In this document: piece after piece, positions 1 through 7,575 of the stretch
How positions within the stretch are numbered: position 1 is the stretch's first letter
Layout of the letters: each line of letters opens with the position of its first letter
Assembly (NCBI GenBank): GCA_026390275.1
Contig: JAPLGF010000352.1
Span: forward strand, 1 to 9,547
Direction of reading: 5' to 3'
Source: Candidatus Atribacteria bacterium
GTDB taxonomy: Bacteria > Atribacterota > Atribacteria > Atribacterales > Atribacteraceae
Length of the DNA stretch: 9,547 bases
Notes under the pieces: model-generated
The model's database searches: none
The model's input: the letters and a program-made list of their open reading frames with translations, nothing else
Told to the model about the DNA's origin: nothing
Translations under genes and position numbers: made by a program

Positions 1-998
1 TTCATGAGTTCATAGGAACTGATTCCCAGTTCCCTGGCGATGGCTTTTTCTCGTTCACAAAAGGTATCCCGGCACCACTGGTAGGATCCACCGGCAGCCT
101 GCATAGTTCCGGCCGGCATGTAAAGCCCCTGGGCGAGATGATGAAAGGTAAAACATCGTTTCTGCTGGTCGTAAAGAGGATGGGAGGTAGAAAGGGCGAT
201 CCAGGAAGATGATCCAAGATAATTATAGGCCTGACCCTCCCGCACCACTCCTGCTCCGACGGCGGCACAACATCCGTCCCCCCCGCCGATCACCACCGGG
301 GTTCCAGGAAGCAGACCAGTTTCTTCTGCTGCTTCGGTGGTGATCGTCCCCACCACATCGGTGGAGACATGAAGGGGGGGAAGCTTTTCGACCGGGATCT
401 CGACTTGATCCAAAATTTCATCCGACCACTCTTCCCGGACGAGATCAAAGATATTTGTTCCGGAGGCGTCGGAATAATCAGTGGCTACATTTCCCGTGAG
501 CCGGAGGACGATATAGTCCTTAGCCAGGAGAAAGACCTGAGCTTTTTGATACACATCGGGGAGGTGATTCCGTATCCAGAGGATTTTGGCCAAGGAATAG
601 TTCGCACTGAGACGGTGACCGGTGATGTGATAAATCCGGTCCTCGTCGATCCGTTCCCCGATCCACTTCACCTCGTCCACTCCCCGCCGATCCGCCCAGA
701 TTATGATGTTGGAGAGAGGATGTCCCTGCCTATCCACCGGGAGAGCTCCCATCATCTGCCCGGAAAAGGTGACGACTGCTATATCGTGTTTGGTATATCC
801 GCTTTTTTCCAGAAGTTTTTTCGTCGTAACCATGACTGCTTCCCAGTAATCTTCCGGGTTCTGTTCCACCGAAAGGGCATCGGGGAAGAACGTTTCGTAC
901 TCGAAGAATTCACTCCCGACCAGATTCCCCTCTTCGTTGAAAAGAGAGGCCTTATTCCCCGTCGTCCCCAAGTCATGCGCCAGAATCAGTTTCGGCAT
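1..998 (-). CDS. FGGY-family carbohydrate kinase, xylulokinase-like (3' end outside window)
   Basis: Probable cytoplasmic ATP-dependent sugar kinase. The first 332 codons are open and no stop is reached before the window edge; the family is usually about 490-520 residues, so roughly two thirds is visible. Residues 9-13 (DLGTT) form the first phosphate-binding motif. SGQMMG at 79-84 matches the sugar-loop motif that reads GQMHG in E. coli XylB. IIWADRRG (99-106), TDYSDASGT (173-181) and GGGDG (238-242) follow; D241 is the likely catalytic base. LGSSS (261-265) begins the second nucleotide domain. ATG at 998 was chosen because AAGGAGG lies 9 bases upstream and the family motif starts at once. 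The gene overlaps the end of the CNNM/CBS gene by 26 bases, suggesting coupling. Motifs are closest to xylulokinases, but the His-to-Met change in the loop makes the substrate uncertain, so no symbol is given. Confidence 0.9.
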   Translation of the reverse strand, partial: MPKLILAHDLGTTGNKASLFNEEGNLVGSEFFEYETFFPDALSVEQNPEDYWEAVMVTTKKLLEKSGYTKHDIAVVTFSGQMMGALPVDRQGHPLSNIIIWADRRGVDEVKWIGERIDEDRIYHITGHRLSANYSLAKILWIRNHLPDVYQKAQVFLLAKDYIVLRLTGNVATDYSDASGTNIFDLVREEWSDEILDQVEIPVEKLPPLHVSTDVVGTITTEAAEETGLLPGTPVVIGGGDGCCAAVGAGVVREGQAYNYLGSSSWIALSTSHPLYDQQKRCFTFHHLAQGLYMPAGTMQAAGGSYQWCRDTFCEREKAIARELGISSYELM

Positions 999-2304
999 GG
1001 GTTTCGCCCTCCTTCTTTTGGTTGTTGATGAGTCGTAAGGTGATGATCCGCTTCCCTTTCATGCGTTCCACTTTGATGGTGTATCCGGCAATGTCCACTG
1101 ATTCTCCCGATTCCGGGATTTTCCCCAATAGTTCCATCACCAGTCCCCCCAGAGATTCGAATTCCTCACTCTCCGGAATGTGCAAGCGAAGCAGCTCATT
1201 CAACTCCACAATCGGGGTGGAGGCATCCACTAAGTATTCATTATCCCCGATCTGACGAAAAGGAGGCGTATCCTGATCGTGTTCATCCCGGATTTCTCCC
1301 ACCAGTTCTTCTAAGAGATCTTCGATGGTGAGAAGCCCCGCCGTCCCCCCATACTCATCGAGAACGACCGCCATATGAATTCGTTGCTGCTGAAGTTCCC
1401 GGAGCAGCTCGATGATTTTTTTGGTGGCGGGAACGAAATGAACCGGTCGGAGAAGTTCTCTCACCTTTTTATCCTGTTCCTGGAAGGTTTCGATATACGG
1501 AAGGAGGTCTTTAATATGGACAAAGCCCAGGATGTTGTCTAAATCATCCCGGAAAACGGGAATGCGGGAAAAATGGGATCTAATAGAGAGCTCGATGAGT
1601 TCCTTGAGGTTAAAGTTCTCATCGATACACACCATATCGGTCCGGGGGGTCATCACTTCATAAGCCATGGTATCCCCAAAATCAAACACTTCTTTAATGA
1701 TGATTTTTTCTTCTGCGAGCACCGTCCTTTGCTCGGTAATGAACATCTTGAGTTCTTCGTCGGTGGCGCTGTGCTGCTCTTCATGGGGTACTCCAATAAC
1801 ATGCAGGATAAAGTCGGTGGAGGAAGAGAGGATCTTCACCATCGGTTTCAATGCTTTGGAAAAAAAATCCAGGGGGCGGGCAATCCTTAGAGAAATCGCT
1901 TCCGGGTTATTGAGAGCGATCTTCTTGGGAACCAGTTCTCCAAAAATGAGGGTCAGGTAGGAGATCACGATGGTTACGCAGATGACCACAATTTCTTCTC
2001 CAAAATGGCTAAAAAACGGAAGACCGGTGGCCTCCAGCCTTTGCCCGAGCTGGCGGGAAAGAGAGACGGCGCCAGTGGCACTGGCAAAAAAACCGGCCAG
2101 GGTGACCCCAATCTGGATGGTGGCCAAAAACTGGCTGGGGTTCTGGATCAAACGGCTGATGGTTTCCGCTTGTTTCTTTCCATTCTCCTCCAAAATCCTG
2201 AGTTTGCTTTTTCGGAGCGAGATGACCGCAATCTCAGAAGCGGCAAAGAAGGCATTGATGAAAATGAGAAGGAGGATGAGGAGAATAGTTCCCAGGTAAT
2301 TCAT
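973..2304 (-). CDS. CNNM (DUF21)-CBS-CorC/HlyC membrane protein, 'hemolysin family'
   Basis: Complete 443-residue inner-membrane protein. An N-terminal CNNM/DUF21 domain (about 1-190) has hydrophobic segments near 4-29, 58-80 and 104-124 and the family motifs FFAASEIAV (19-27) and FGELVPKKIAL (121-131). Two CBS modules follow: the first opens with VMTPRTDM (217-224) and runs to about 272; the second is about 283-338 with DEYGGTAGLLTIEDLLEELV. The C-terminus (about 350-427) is a CorC/HlyC transporter-associated domain with EFESLGGLVMELLG. Family members are linked to Mg2+/Co2+ or Na+-coupled divalent-cation export and often labelled TlyC/hemolysin, but haemolysis is not established for most. 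The CBS pair probably binds adenine nucleotides. The ATG follows the preceding stop by 7 bases; its GGAAGTGA ribosome site (2312-2319) includes that stop, suggesting coupled translation. The fold is clear; the transported ion cannot be read from sequence. Confidence 0.95.
   Translation of the reverse strand: MNYLGTILLILLLIFINAFFAASEIAVISLRKSKLRILEENGKKQAETISRLIQNPSQFLATIQIGVTLAGFFASATGAVSLSRQLGQRLEATGLPFFSHFGEEIVVICVTIVISYLTLIFGELVPKKIALNNPEAISLRIARPLDFFSKALKPMVKILSSSTDFILHVIGVPHEEQHSATDEELKMFITEQRTVLAEEKIIIKEVFDFGDTMAYEVMTPRTDMVCIDENFNLKELIELSIRSHFSRIPVFRDDLDNILGFVHIKDLLPYIETFQEQDKKVRELLRPVHFVPATKKIIELLRELQQQRIHMAVVLDEYGGTAGLLTIEDLLEELVGEIRDEHDQDTPPFRQIGDNEYLVDASTPIVELNELLRLHIPESEEFESLGGLVMELLGKIPESGESVDIAGYTIKVERMKGKRIITLRLINNQKKEGETHAETDSGA
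1008..1014 (-). promoter_or_regulatory. Ribosome binding site of the FGGY kinase
   Basis: The minus strand reads AAGGAGG, nearly a full anti-Shine-Dalgarno match, 9 bases before the ATG at 998. It lies inside the last codons of the CNNM/CBS gene. It fixes the kinase start and shows that the 26-base overlap is a real gene junction. Confidence 0.8.
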
Positions 2305-2311
2305 CGAGTTC

Positions 2312-2989
2312 TCACTTCCTCTTCCCCTCCATCAGACTGCGGAAGGGTTCATCAAATCCTTTTTTTTGGCAATCAGAAAGAAATGTCCGGAGTTTTTCCG
2401 GTTCATTCCGGGGGAAGAGGGACTGGAAGAGGTGCGTTGACCAGGAATAATACAAACGGAGAGTCGGGATATCGGAAGGATACCCACCTTCCACCATCGG
2501 AGAGTGTTCCGGGTCAAACTGGGAATCAGAACGAGGGAAGAGAAAAGCGGCCAACCCCTCTTCAAACCAGGAGGGAAGACCCAGTTCATGAAAATGGATC
2601 ACCGCGTGAAGGAATTCATGAGAGACCACATTCAGGAGAATGTTTTTTTTTAGCAGGAGGCGCGGATTCCGGAGATGAATCACTCCCTCCCGGCACACTC
2701 CCGCCGCCCAGGCAGGAAACCCATTCTTTTGAAAAGCCGAACCCTGGGGATAGAGGATGATGTGAACCGGAAAGTCGGTGGAAAGCCCGGTAAAGTATTG
2801 GATCACAGCAGCTGATACGTTCAGATACGCCGCCAACTGGTCTTGGGAACATCCGGAACCGGCAGATAAATCCACCACCGAAACATCATGACCAAACCCT
2901 TCCCCGGTCAGGAAAAACCAGAAAAAAACTGTAGCAAGCGTCAGAAAACGCTTGCTACAGTGAGTATCATCTTCCACTTTGAAAAACAT
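2312..2989 (-). CDS. Exported gluzincin-type (peptidase MA-like) HExxH protein
   Basis: Small 225-residue protein predicted to leave the cytoplasm: a basic CSKR (11-14) precedes a hydrophobic stretch at about 15-28, with possible cleavage near GFG-HD. Residues 124-128 are HEFLH, the zinc/catalytic motif of gluzincins. WFEEGLAAF (141-149) follows at the spacing expected for the third ligand, a Glu in the EGLA element (E144 best). This pattern, in a protein of this length, resembles the peptidase MA-like families; proteolysis is not proven. The start is ambiguous. ATG at 2989 has AAGGAG only 1 base upstream, which is too close, while in-frame GTG at 2977 has it 13 bases upstream. Both precede the signal-like segment. 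The gene overlaps the macroglobulin end by 23 bases (or 11 from GTG), and its signal codons contain a terminator-like hairpin. Substrate unknown. Confidence 0.8.
   Translation of the reverse strand: MFFKVEDDTHCSKRFLTLATVFFWFFLTGEGFGHDVSVVDLSAGSGCSQDQLAAYLNVSAAVIQYFTGLSTDFPVHIILYPQGSAFQKNGFPAWAAGVCREGVIHLRNPRLLLKKNILLNVVSHEFLHAVIHFHELGLPSWFEEGLAAFLFPRSDSQFDPEHSPMVEGGYPSDIPTLRLYYSWSTHLFQSLFPRNEPEKLRTFLSDCQKKGFDEPFRSLMEGKRK
2922..2960 (-). terminator. Intrinsic terminator-like hairpin after the macroglobulin gene
   Basis: On the minus strand CTGTAGCAAGCG (2960-2949) is followed by the 8-base loop TTTTCTGA and the perfect complement CGCTTGCTACAG (2940-2929), then seven T (2928-2922). An extra A-U pair can form with the first U. 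The stem begins 6 bases after the macroglobulin stop codon, the classic terminator position. It acts only in the minus direction, since the plus-strand copy has no T-tract after it. It is unusual in lying inside the signal-peptide codons of the next gene, so it may be a leaky or regulated terminator rather than a hard operon end. Confidence 0.75.
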
Positions 2990-5900
2990 TCTCCTTCGAA
3001 TACCCCCGTACCTCCGGGAAATACATGAGATACGCTTTTGCTGGCCGGACGTAGAATGTTCCGGTATCCCGGACTCTCAGGTAATATCTTATCACATTTT
3101 CTCCGGCTCTAATGTGGTAGACAAAGATGACCGGTTGCCCGTTCTGAATCTTCTTCTCGGGGAAGATTTGTTCTTCTTCTTTCACATTCTGGAGACGATA
3201 GGCCGAGTCTCCGCGGATAAACTCAAAACCGGCGGGAAGACCGTCTTCGATCACCAGATTGTCCAGTTCCACCGGGCTGGTAACCAAGATTTCACACACC
3301 ACTTCATCGCCTGGCACCAGGACAGTGATCGGCTCCCGGGCAAAGACAAAGGTCCCATCCTCCAGGGGAACCGGTTTCAGCTTCCAGTAGGTTTTCCCGA
3401 CCGCCAGTGTCTCACTGAGAAGATTGGTGCGGGAGAACCCTTTCACCAGGGCAGTCGCACAATAGACCCCATTCCCCTGTACCTCGAGGTGATTGGTACC
3501 CTTCTGGGTCTGCTCCGGGGAGAGAGTGATGGTTTTCGAATTCTCCTTCGGATCCATCTGACCCTGAGCCAACACCCTCTCGTTCAACCGGACGGAGAAA
3601 TCGCCCGTATCGGTGGCTGGTTTTTCGACGAAAGCAAGAGCAAGGTTCAGGAAATAGGCTTTTTCTAAGGTGCTGGTATACTGGTCAGACTGAACGGTTC
3701 GTAGGAGCCAGAGAAAGGCCTTCCCCGCCATTTCCCGATTGATATCCTTCAAAGCCCAAGCTGCAAAGCAGGTGTCAAGGAAGCGGGTATCTTCCCAGTA
3801 TTTTTCCGGGGTGGAATGACCGAAGAAAACGGTATCGCCCGCCGGCTGGGCACGGAGTACCAGCTCCTGCTGAATCTTTTGCTGCAGATTGCCGGTGGTG
3901 ACCATGCTCAAAAGCGCAATGGTGGAATCCTCTACCTCTTTCCATCCTTTGGCAAAATCCTGGGGATTGATCGGGGGAAGCTTCTCCCCGTACCGGGAGA
4001 GGACCACCCGGGCAAAAGCCTGATCCTGGGCTGACTCCCTGGCCAAATTCTCAGAGAGATACCGTTTCCCGTTCTCGATGGTCGCGTCGCTCACCGGGTA
4101 CCCGTTCTTTCGGGCGACCAGGAGGGCAAAGAGCGCATGGGCGGTATTGAAGACCTTGCTGTCATCGCTCTCCCACCAGCCCCACCCCCCATCATAATGC
4201 TGGAGGGAATAAAGCTGGTAGATTCCTTCCCGAATCACCCGGGGGATATCATTTACCCAGTTGGTGGTCTCATTCACCGGGAGCGCGAGCAGGGAAATCA
4301 TCCGGCTGGAAGTCTGCTCGGTACATCCATAGGGATACCAGTACATATCTTCCATCACCCGGAAGAGGGTGCTCTCGATATTCCGGAATACCTGGATTTC
4401 CACGGCAGGAACATGGGAGAACTGTTCCGGATTCACAGGGAAATCGAGGACTGCCTTCCCGTTGGTGGCGAAGGCCGAGGTATATTGTTCCACCGTTACT
4501 CCCTGGGGAAAAACTGGTTGCGAGACTTCTAAAGCATCATTATCCGGTTCTCCCCGGGCATAAATCTGGAGTTGGGATAATCCGTCTTTTTGAGCGGTGA
4601 CTTCCAGCGGGAAAACCAGGTTTTCCTTTTCCTTGACGATCACTTCCCGGGGATAGGTTCCCAGAAGGAGTTCGGGCGAAGACTTCGCTTCGATCCCCAC
4701 TTTCTGAGAGACGTGCTCGTTCCACAGCGTCACCTGGGTTTTGAGGAAATCACCCTGGGTGAGGAAGGGGGGCATCTCGATCCGGATGGCAAAAGGCAGC
4801 GAAGTTTTGAACGTATTCACCGTTTCCCCAAATTCCTGCACGTTTTCCGCTTTCACTTCCACTCTCCAGGTGGAGAGGTTGTCGGGACAGATGAATTCTC
4901 CCTGGTAGATCCCGTTGATATCGGTTTGGACATTCGGTAGCCAGAGCATGGTATCGGGGAAATACTTCCGGAGAACCGGTTCACCTCCGCCTCCCTTTCC
5001 ATCCCCTTCCTTCATCTGCGGTTTGATGTTTCCCACCACTTCTCCCTGGCCATAGAAATACTCATAGGTGGAAGACTGGGTACTGACCCGGTTGTAGAAG
5101 TTCTGGTAAAAATGATGGTAGATGTCTTCCAGCCATTCATTGGAAATGTCGAAGATAGCCTGGTCAACGACGGCTAAGGACAGGTCACACTGCCGGGGCT
5201 TCTGATCCTTGCCGGTAACCTTGACGGTTACTTTCCCTTTTTCTCCCGGCCGGTACACCTCTTTATCGGTGGTGATTTCAATTTTAAGCTCATTTTCCGG
5301 GACAATGGGAAGCTCCAAACTCTCATTGTAGTAGTTCCCATCGAAGAAGGTGGTCACCGAGAGGTAGCCACCCATTACCAGATCTTTGGTGACCGGAACC
5401 GTCACTTCCTGCGGACCCTCCGATCCTTCCAAAAGTTGGTATCGGAATATCTTCTGCCCTTCCACAGCGAAAAGAGAAGGGAATTTTTTGGAAAGAGGGG
5501 GAACGATGAGGATCTTGGCTTCGTCACCCACCCGATATTCTTTCTTATCGAGATGGAGTTCGATTCCGGAGGCCGGGAGATAGAACCCCTCTCCGGTCAC
5601 ATAAAAGGTATCGGAAGTGGAGATTTTTCGCCCTTTGGAATCCTGAGTCTCGACGATCAGCCGGTAATATCCCGCTTTGTCAAGGGTAAAATCAATGGCG
5701 GTTTCTCCACCAGAAATAGACAGCGGCATCACTTTGAATGATGACTCATCCCATTCGTTTTGTTCCTTATTCCAGTTGAGACGATTGATGGTGGCATAGG
5801 CTTTGCCGACATCCACCTTTTTTTCCTCGGCATCCCGGGCTTCTACCGCAAAATGGAGGGGTCTATTCACCTCGCAGAAGTACCGGTCGGAACGAAGGAG

Positions 5901-7421
5901 CAAAGCAAAATCACCCATCAGAGCTTTGAAACGGGAGACTTTTTCCACCGTCCGGGAGGCGGCATCAAAGACATTGACCCGCACTTCATACCAGTAAGCA
6001 CTTTCCGTGACCTTGGGAACCACCTGGAGTTCTCCCTTTCCCGAGGCATCCAGGGTCCCGTTTCCCTCCTCCACCATGTCGTAGGAATATTTCACTGCCC
6101 AGGAATAAACCGGATACCGGAAAACCTGGTAGCGGAACTGGGCGGGGGTGAGAGGCTGGCCGGAATAATACTGAGCGGCAAGATGAACGGTCACCTGGTC
6201 TTCGTTGGCGTAGGTCTCCTTATCGGTGGTGGCTGCTACTTCAAAAACCGGTTTCTCATAATTTTCGATGGTCACAGACCGGTAAAATTCCCGTCCTTTC
6301 CAGGTCACCTGGATGAGGTAGGACCCTTCTTCGATCGAGGAGGGAAGATCGAACCAAGAGTTGGTTGTCCCGTAGACATCGGACACCAGGTCCCGGTTAT
6401 CGTACACGTTGTCACGATAGTCCGAGAGCGTCGCCGTGACTTTTTCTCCTGGTTGCGGAGAGATGTAGCCGTCGGCCAACCGTTCGCGCAGAATGGCCTT
6501 AAAATAGACTCGCTGACCGGGTTTGTAGAGCGGCCGCTCGGTGTAAACAAAGGCATCTAAGTTATTATCGGAGCCACCATAAGGAGGATAGACATTCAGG
6601 AAGGCGAATTCTTTCCCCTGCTGGGCCAAGATGGTGAGGTCTTGCGTGTCCTTCCCTGGCCAGACCCAGAGTCCCTGGGCATCGGAGGTACCATCGCCGA
6701 TCACTTCCTCCTGACGGAGAAGCCGGTAGTGGATATTGGGTTGAGGAGCACCATCTTTCCGGTCCTGGGCGAAGAGAATCATCTTCTCCGAATCAGTCTT
6801 GGAAATGAGAGAAAGCCTGGCAACACTGAAAATCACCCGGGCCTCTCTCCCTCCTCCTGCCCCGACCAGGAGATAGACCCCCGGCTCCAAGGGGTTGATG
6901 TGAATGGCCTGGTAGGCGTAATCGTTCCCTTTTTCGTATTTAATATCTTCCCACCAGGACTTGAGCTGGGAGGTATTCCGCCGATAATCGGCAGCAGTGA
7001 TCTCGATCGGCCGGCGGCCGATGGGACCCTGTATCCCCAGGAGGTTTTTCAATGTTTCCTTAACCGGGGCAGCCAGAATCCGGGACGCCACCACTCGCAG
7101 GGATTGGAAAAAACTGAACTTGATATTCTGCCATTTCTCCTGCTCATTCAGAGGACGCTTCGGCCTCCAGGTATCCATGGAAAAAAAGTACCCTTTCCGG
7201 CTCTCCAGGATATATTTTTCCGGGTCATCAATCCGGAACAAGGTGAGCTGCAGTCCTTTGACTTCCCGGGCCGATATCCGGACTTCGATCGGCGTACCGG
7301 GATACACATGAGCCGGAACATTCAGAGAAAGATCGGTCGATGCCCAGGAAAAGGTACTGGCGCACAACACGATCCACAACCCGAACCAAACCGCTCTCCC
7401 AATCCACTTCGCGCGTCTCAC
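2967..7421 (-). CDS. Bacterial alpha-2-macroglobulin with intact CTEQ thioester
   Basis: Complete 1484-residue secreted protein. Family members are pan-protease traps: cleavage of a bait region changes the conformation and exposes a Cys-Gln thioester that bonds the attacking protease. A signal peptide covers about 1-27 (basic MRRAKWIGR, hydrophobic core, cleavage near SWA-STD); C20 lacks a lipobox, so a soluble periplasmic form is likely. FVYTERPLYKPGQRVYFKAI (291-310) marks the MG2 domain. LAVVDQAIF (749-757) marks MG6, followed by a Tyr- and Gly-rich bait-like stretch (about 760-820). DTMLWLPN and the segment to TWRVEVKAEN (823-860) form the A2M domain. YGCTEQ (1031-1036) is the thioester, within an alpha-helical thioester domain to about 1265. 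About 1345-1470 is the C-terminal receptor-like domain. GTG start: GAGGAGG lies 7 bases upstream. It has its own promoter candidate and follows DUF1175, as in yfaT-yfaS; no pbpC gene is in view. Confidence 0.95.
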   Translation of the reverse strand: MRRAKWIGRAVWFGLWIVLCASTFSWASTDLSLNVPAHVYPGTPIEVRISAREVKGLQLTLFRIDDPEKYILESRKGYFFSMDTWRPKRPLNEQEKWQNIKFSFFQSLRVVASRILAAPVKETLKNLLGIQGPIGRRPIEITAADYRRNTSQLKSWWEDIKYEKGNDYAYQAIHINPLEPGVYLLVGAGGGREARVIFSVARLSLISKTDSEKMILFAQDRKDGAPQPNIHYRLLRQEEVIGDGTSDAQGLWVWPGKDTQDLTILAQQGKEFAFLNVYPPYGGSDNNLDAFVYTERPLYKPGQRVYFKAILRERLADGYISPQPGEKVTATLSDYRDNVYDNRDLVSDVYGTTNSWFDLPSSIEEGSYLIQVTWKGREFYRSVTIENYEKPVFEVAATTDKETYANEDQVTVHLAAQYYSGQPLTPAQFRYQVFRYPVYSWAVKYSYDMVEEGNGTLDASGKGELQVVPKVTESAYWYEVRVNVFDAASRTVEKVSRFKALMGDFALLLRSDRYFCEVNRPLHFAVEARDAEEKKVDVGKAYATINRLNWNKEQNEWDESSFKVMPLSISGGETAIDFTLDKAGYYRLIVETQDSKGRKISTSDTFYVTGEGFYLPASGIELHLDKKEYRVGDEAKILIVPPLSKKFPSLFAVEGQKIFRYQLLEGSEGPQEVTVPVTKDLVMGGYLSVTTFFDGNYYNESLELPIVPENELKIEITTDKEVYRPGEKGKVTVKVTGKDQKPRQCDLSLAVVDQAIFDISNEWLEDIYHHFYQNFYNRVSTQSSTYEYFYGQGEVVGNIKPQMKEGDGKGGGGEPVLRKYFPDTMLWLPNVQTDINGIYQGEFICPDNLSTWRVEVKAENVQEFGETVNTFKTSLPFAIRIEMPPFLTQGDFLKTQVTLWNEHVSQKVGIEAKSSPELLLGTYPREVIVKEKENLVFPLEVTAQKDGLSQLQIYARGEPDNDALEVSQPVFPQGVTVEQYTSAFATNGKAVLDFPVNPEQFSHVPAVEIQVFRNIESTLFRVMEDMYWYPYGCTEQTSSRMISLLALPVNETTNWVNDIPRVIREGIYQLYSLQHYDGGWGWWESDDSKVFNTAHALFALLVARKNGYPVSDATIENGKRYLSENLARESAQDQAFARVVLSRYGEKLPPINPQDFAKGWKEVEDSTIALLSMVTTGNLQQKIQQELVLRAQPAGDTVFFGHSTPEKYWEDTRFLDTCFAAWALKDINREMAGKAFLWLLRTVQSDQYTSTLEKAYFLNLALAFVEKPATDTGDFSVRLNERVLAQGQMDPKENSKTITLSPEQTQKGTNHLEVQGNGVYCATALVKGFSRTNLLSETLAVGKTYWKLKPVPLEDGTFVFAREPITVLVPGDEVVCEILVTSPVELDNLVIEDGLPAGFEFIRGDSAYRLQNVKEEEQIFPEKKIQNGQPVIFVYHIRAGENVIRYYLRVRDTGTFYVRPAKAYLMYFPEVRGYSKENVFQSGR
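4314..4325 (-). other. Thioester motif CTEQ of the macroglobulin
   Basis: Codons for C1033, T1034, E1035 and Q1036 were read directly (TGT at 4325-4323, GAG at 4319-4317, CAG at 4316-4314). In thioester macroglobulins the Cys and Gln side chains form the internal thioester. The context PYGCTEQTSSRM matches the conserved surroundings in active members. Confidence 0.92.
4962..5144 (-). other. Probable bait region of the macroglobulin
   Basis: Residues 760-820 lie between the LAVVDQAIF element of MG6 and the A2M domain, where the exposed bait loop sits in this family. The stretch is rich in Tyr, Phe, Ser and Gln, then becomes flexible (EGDGKGGGGE at 805-814). Scattered Arg and Lys (R778, K800, K804, K809, R818, K819) and many aromatics offer sites for trypsin-like and chymotrypsin-like proteases. 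Boundaries are inferred. Confidence 0.6.
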
Positions 7422-7428
7422 AATTCTC

Positions 7429-7435
7429 CCTCCTC
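7429..7435 (-). promoter_or_regulatory. Ribosome binding site of the macroglobulin gene
   Basis: The minus strand reads GAGGAGG, 7 bases before the GTG at 7421. This strong site supports the GTG start, which places a typical signal peptide at the N-terminus. Confidence 0.85.
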
Positions 7436-7470
7436 AATACGTATCGCTCCGATAGATCTACCCTACCCTG

Positions 7471-7499
7471 AAAATAATGGGGAATTGGGTAGTTGTTAA
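7471..7499 (-). promoter_or_regulatory. Sigma-70-like promoter for the macroglobulin gene
   Basis: TTAACA (7499-7494, five of six bases of the -35 consensus) is separated by exactly 17 bases from TATTTT (7476-7471, four of six of the -10 consensus). Transcription would begin near 7464, giving a leader of about 43 bases that includes the ribosome site. A weaker alternative lies upstream (CCTTGA, 17 bases, TATAGG). Predicted from consensus only. Confidence 0.5.
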
Positions 7500-7565
7500 G
7501 TCGGAAAAGACATCAACCTATACCTTAAAATGACCATCCTCAAGGAATCATCCCCTGGCATGACG

Positions 7566-7575
7566 GTCAATTGAC
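7566..7575. repeat. 10-bp perfect palindrome GTCAATTGAC
   Basis: GTCAATTGAC reads the same on both strands, 14 bases past the DUF1175 stop codon. It lies about 70 bases upstream of the promoter candidate's -35 box, so it could be a distal regulator site. It is short enough to occur by chance. Confidence 0.25.

Noticed and set aside
779..976. 65-codon minus-strand frame that could suggest the kinase is frameshifted
   Set aside because: It is an out-of-phase shadow. The kinase frame itself is open without break from 998 to position 1 and simply has no stop inside the window.
369..1028. 219-codon open frame on the plus strand
   Set aside because: It lies antisense to the FGGY kinase, whose protein motifs are clear; the product has no recognisable domain.
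973..2304. Haemolysin function for the CNNM/CBS protein
   Set aside because: The label is inherited from TlyC/HlyC. The domain order indicates a cation-transport-related membrane protein and nothing here supports haemolysis.
2005..2760. 251-codon plus-strand open frame
   Set aside because: Antisense to the CNNM/CBS and metallopeptidase-like genes, low complexity, no family features.
5760..6560. 266-codon plus-strand open frame
   Set aside because: Antisense to the middle of the macroglobulin; no motif or ribosome site supports it.
7359..7372. Lipobox in the macroglobulin signal peptide around C20
   Set aside because: The residues are I-V-L-C; Leu at -1 does not fit the Gly/Ala/Ser requirement, and a normal signal peptidase I site (SWA-STD) follows.
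6642..7499. 285-codon plus-strand open frame reaching into the intergenic gap
   Set aside because: It mirrors the macroglobulin N-terminal codons, and its last part covers the promoter and ribosome site. No domain seen.
7536..7568. Terminator for DUF1175 formed by TGACC and GGTCA
   Set aside because: Only 5 paired bases across a loop of about 30 bases; too weak to call.
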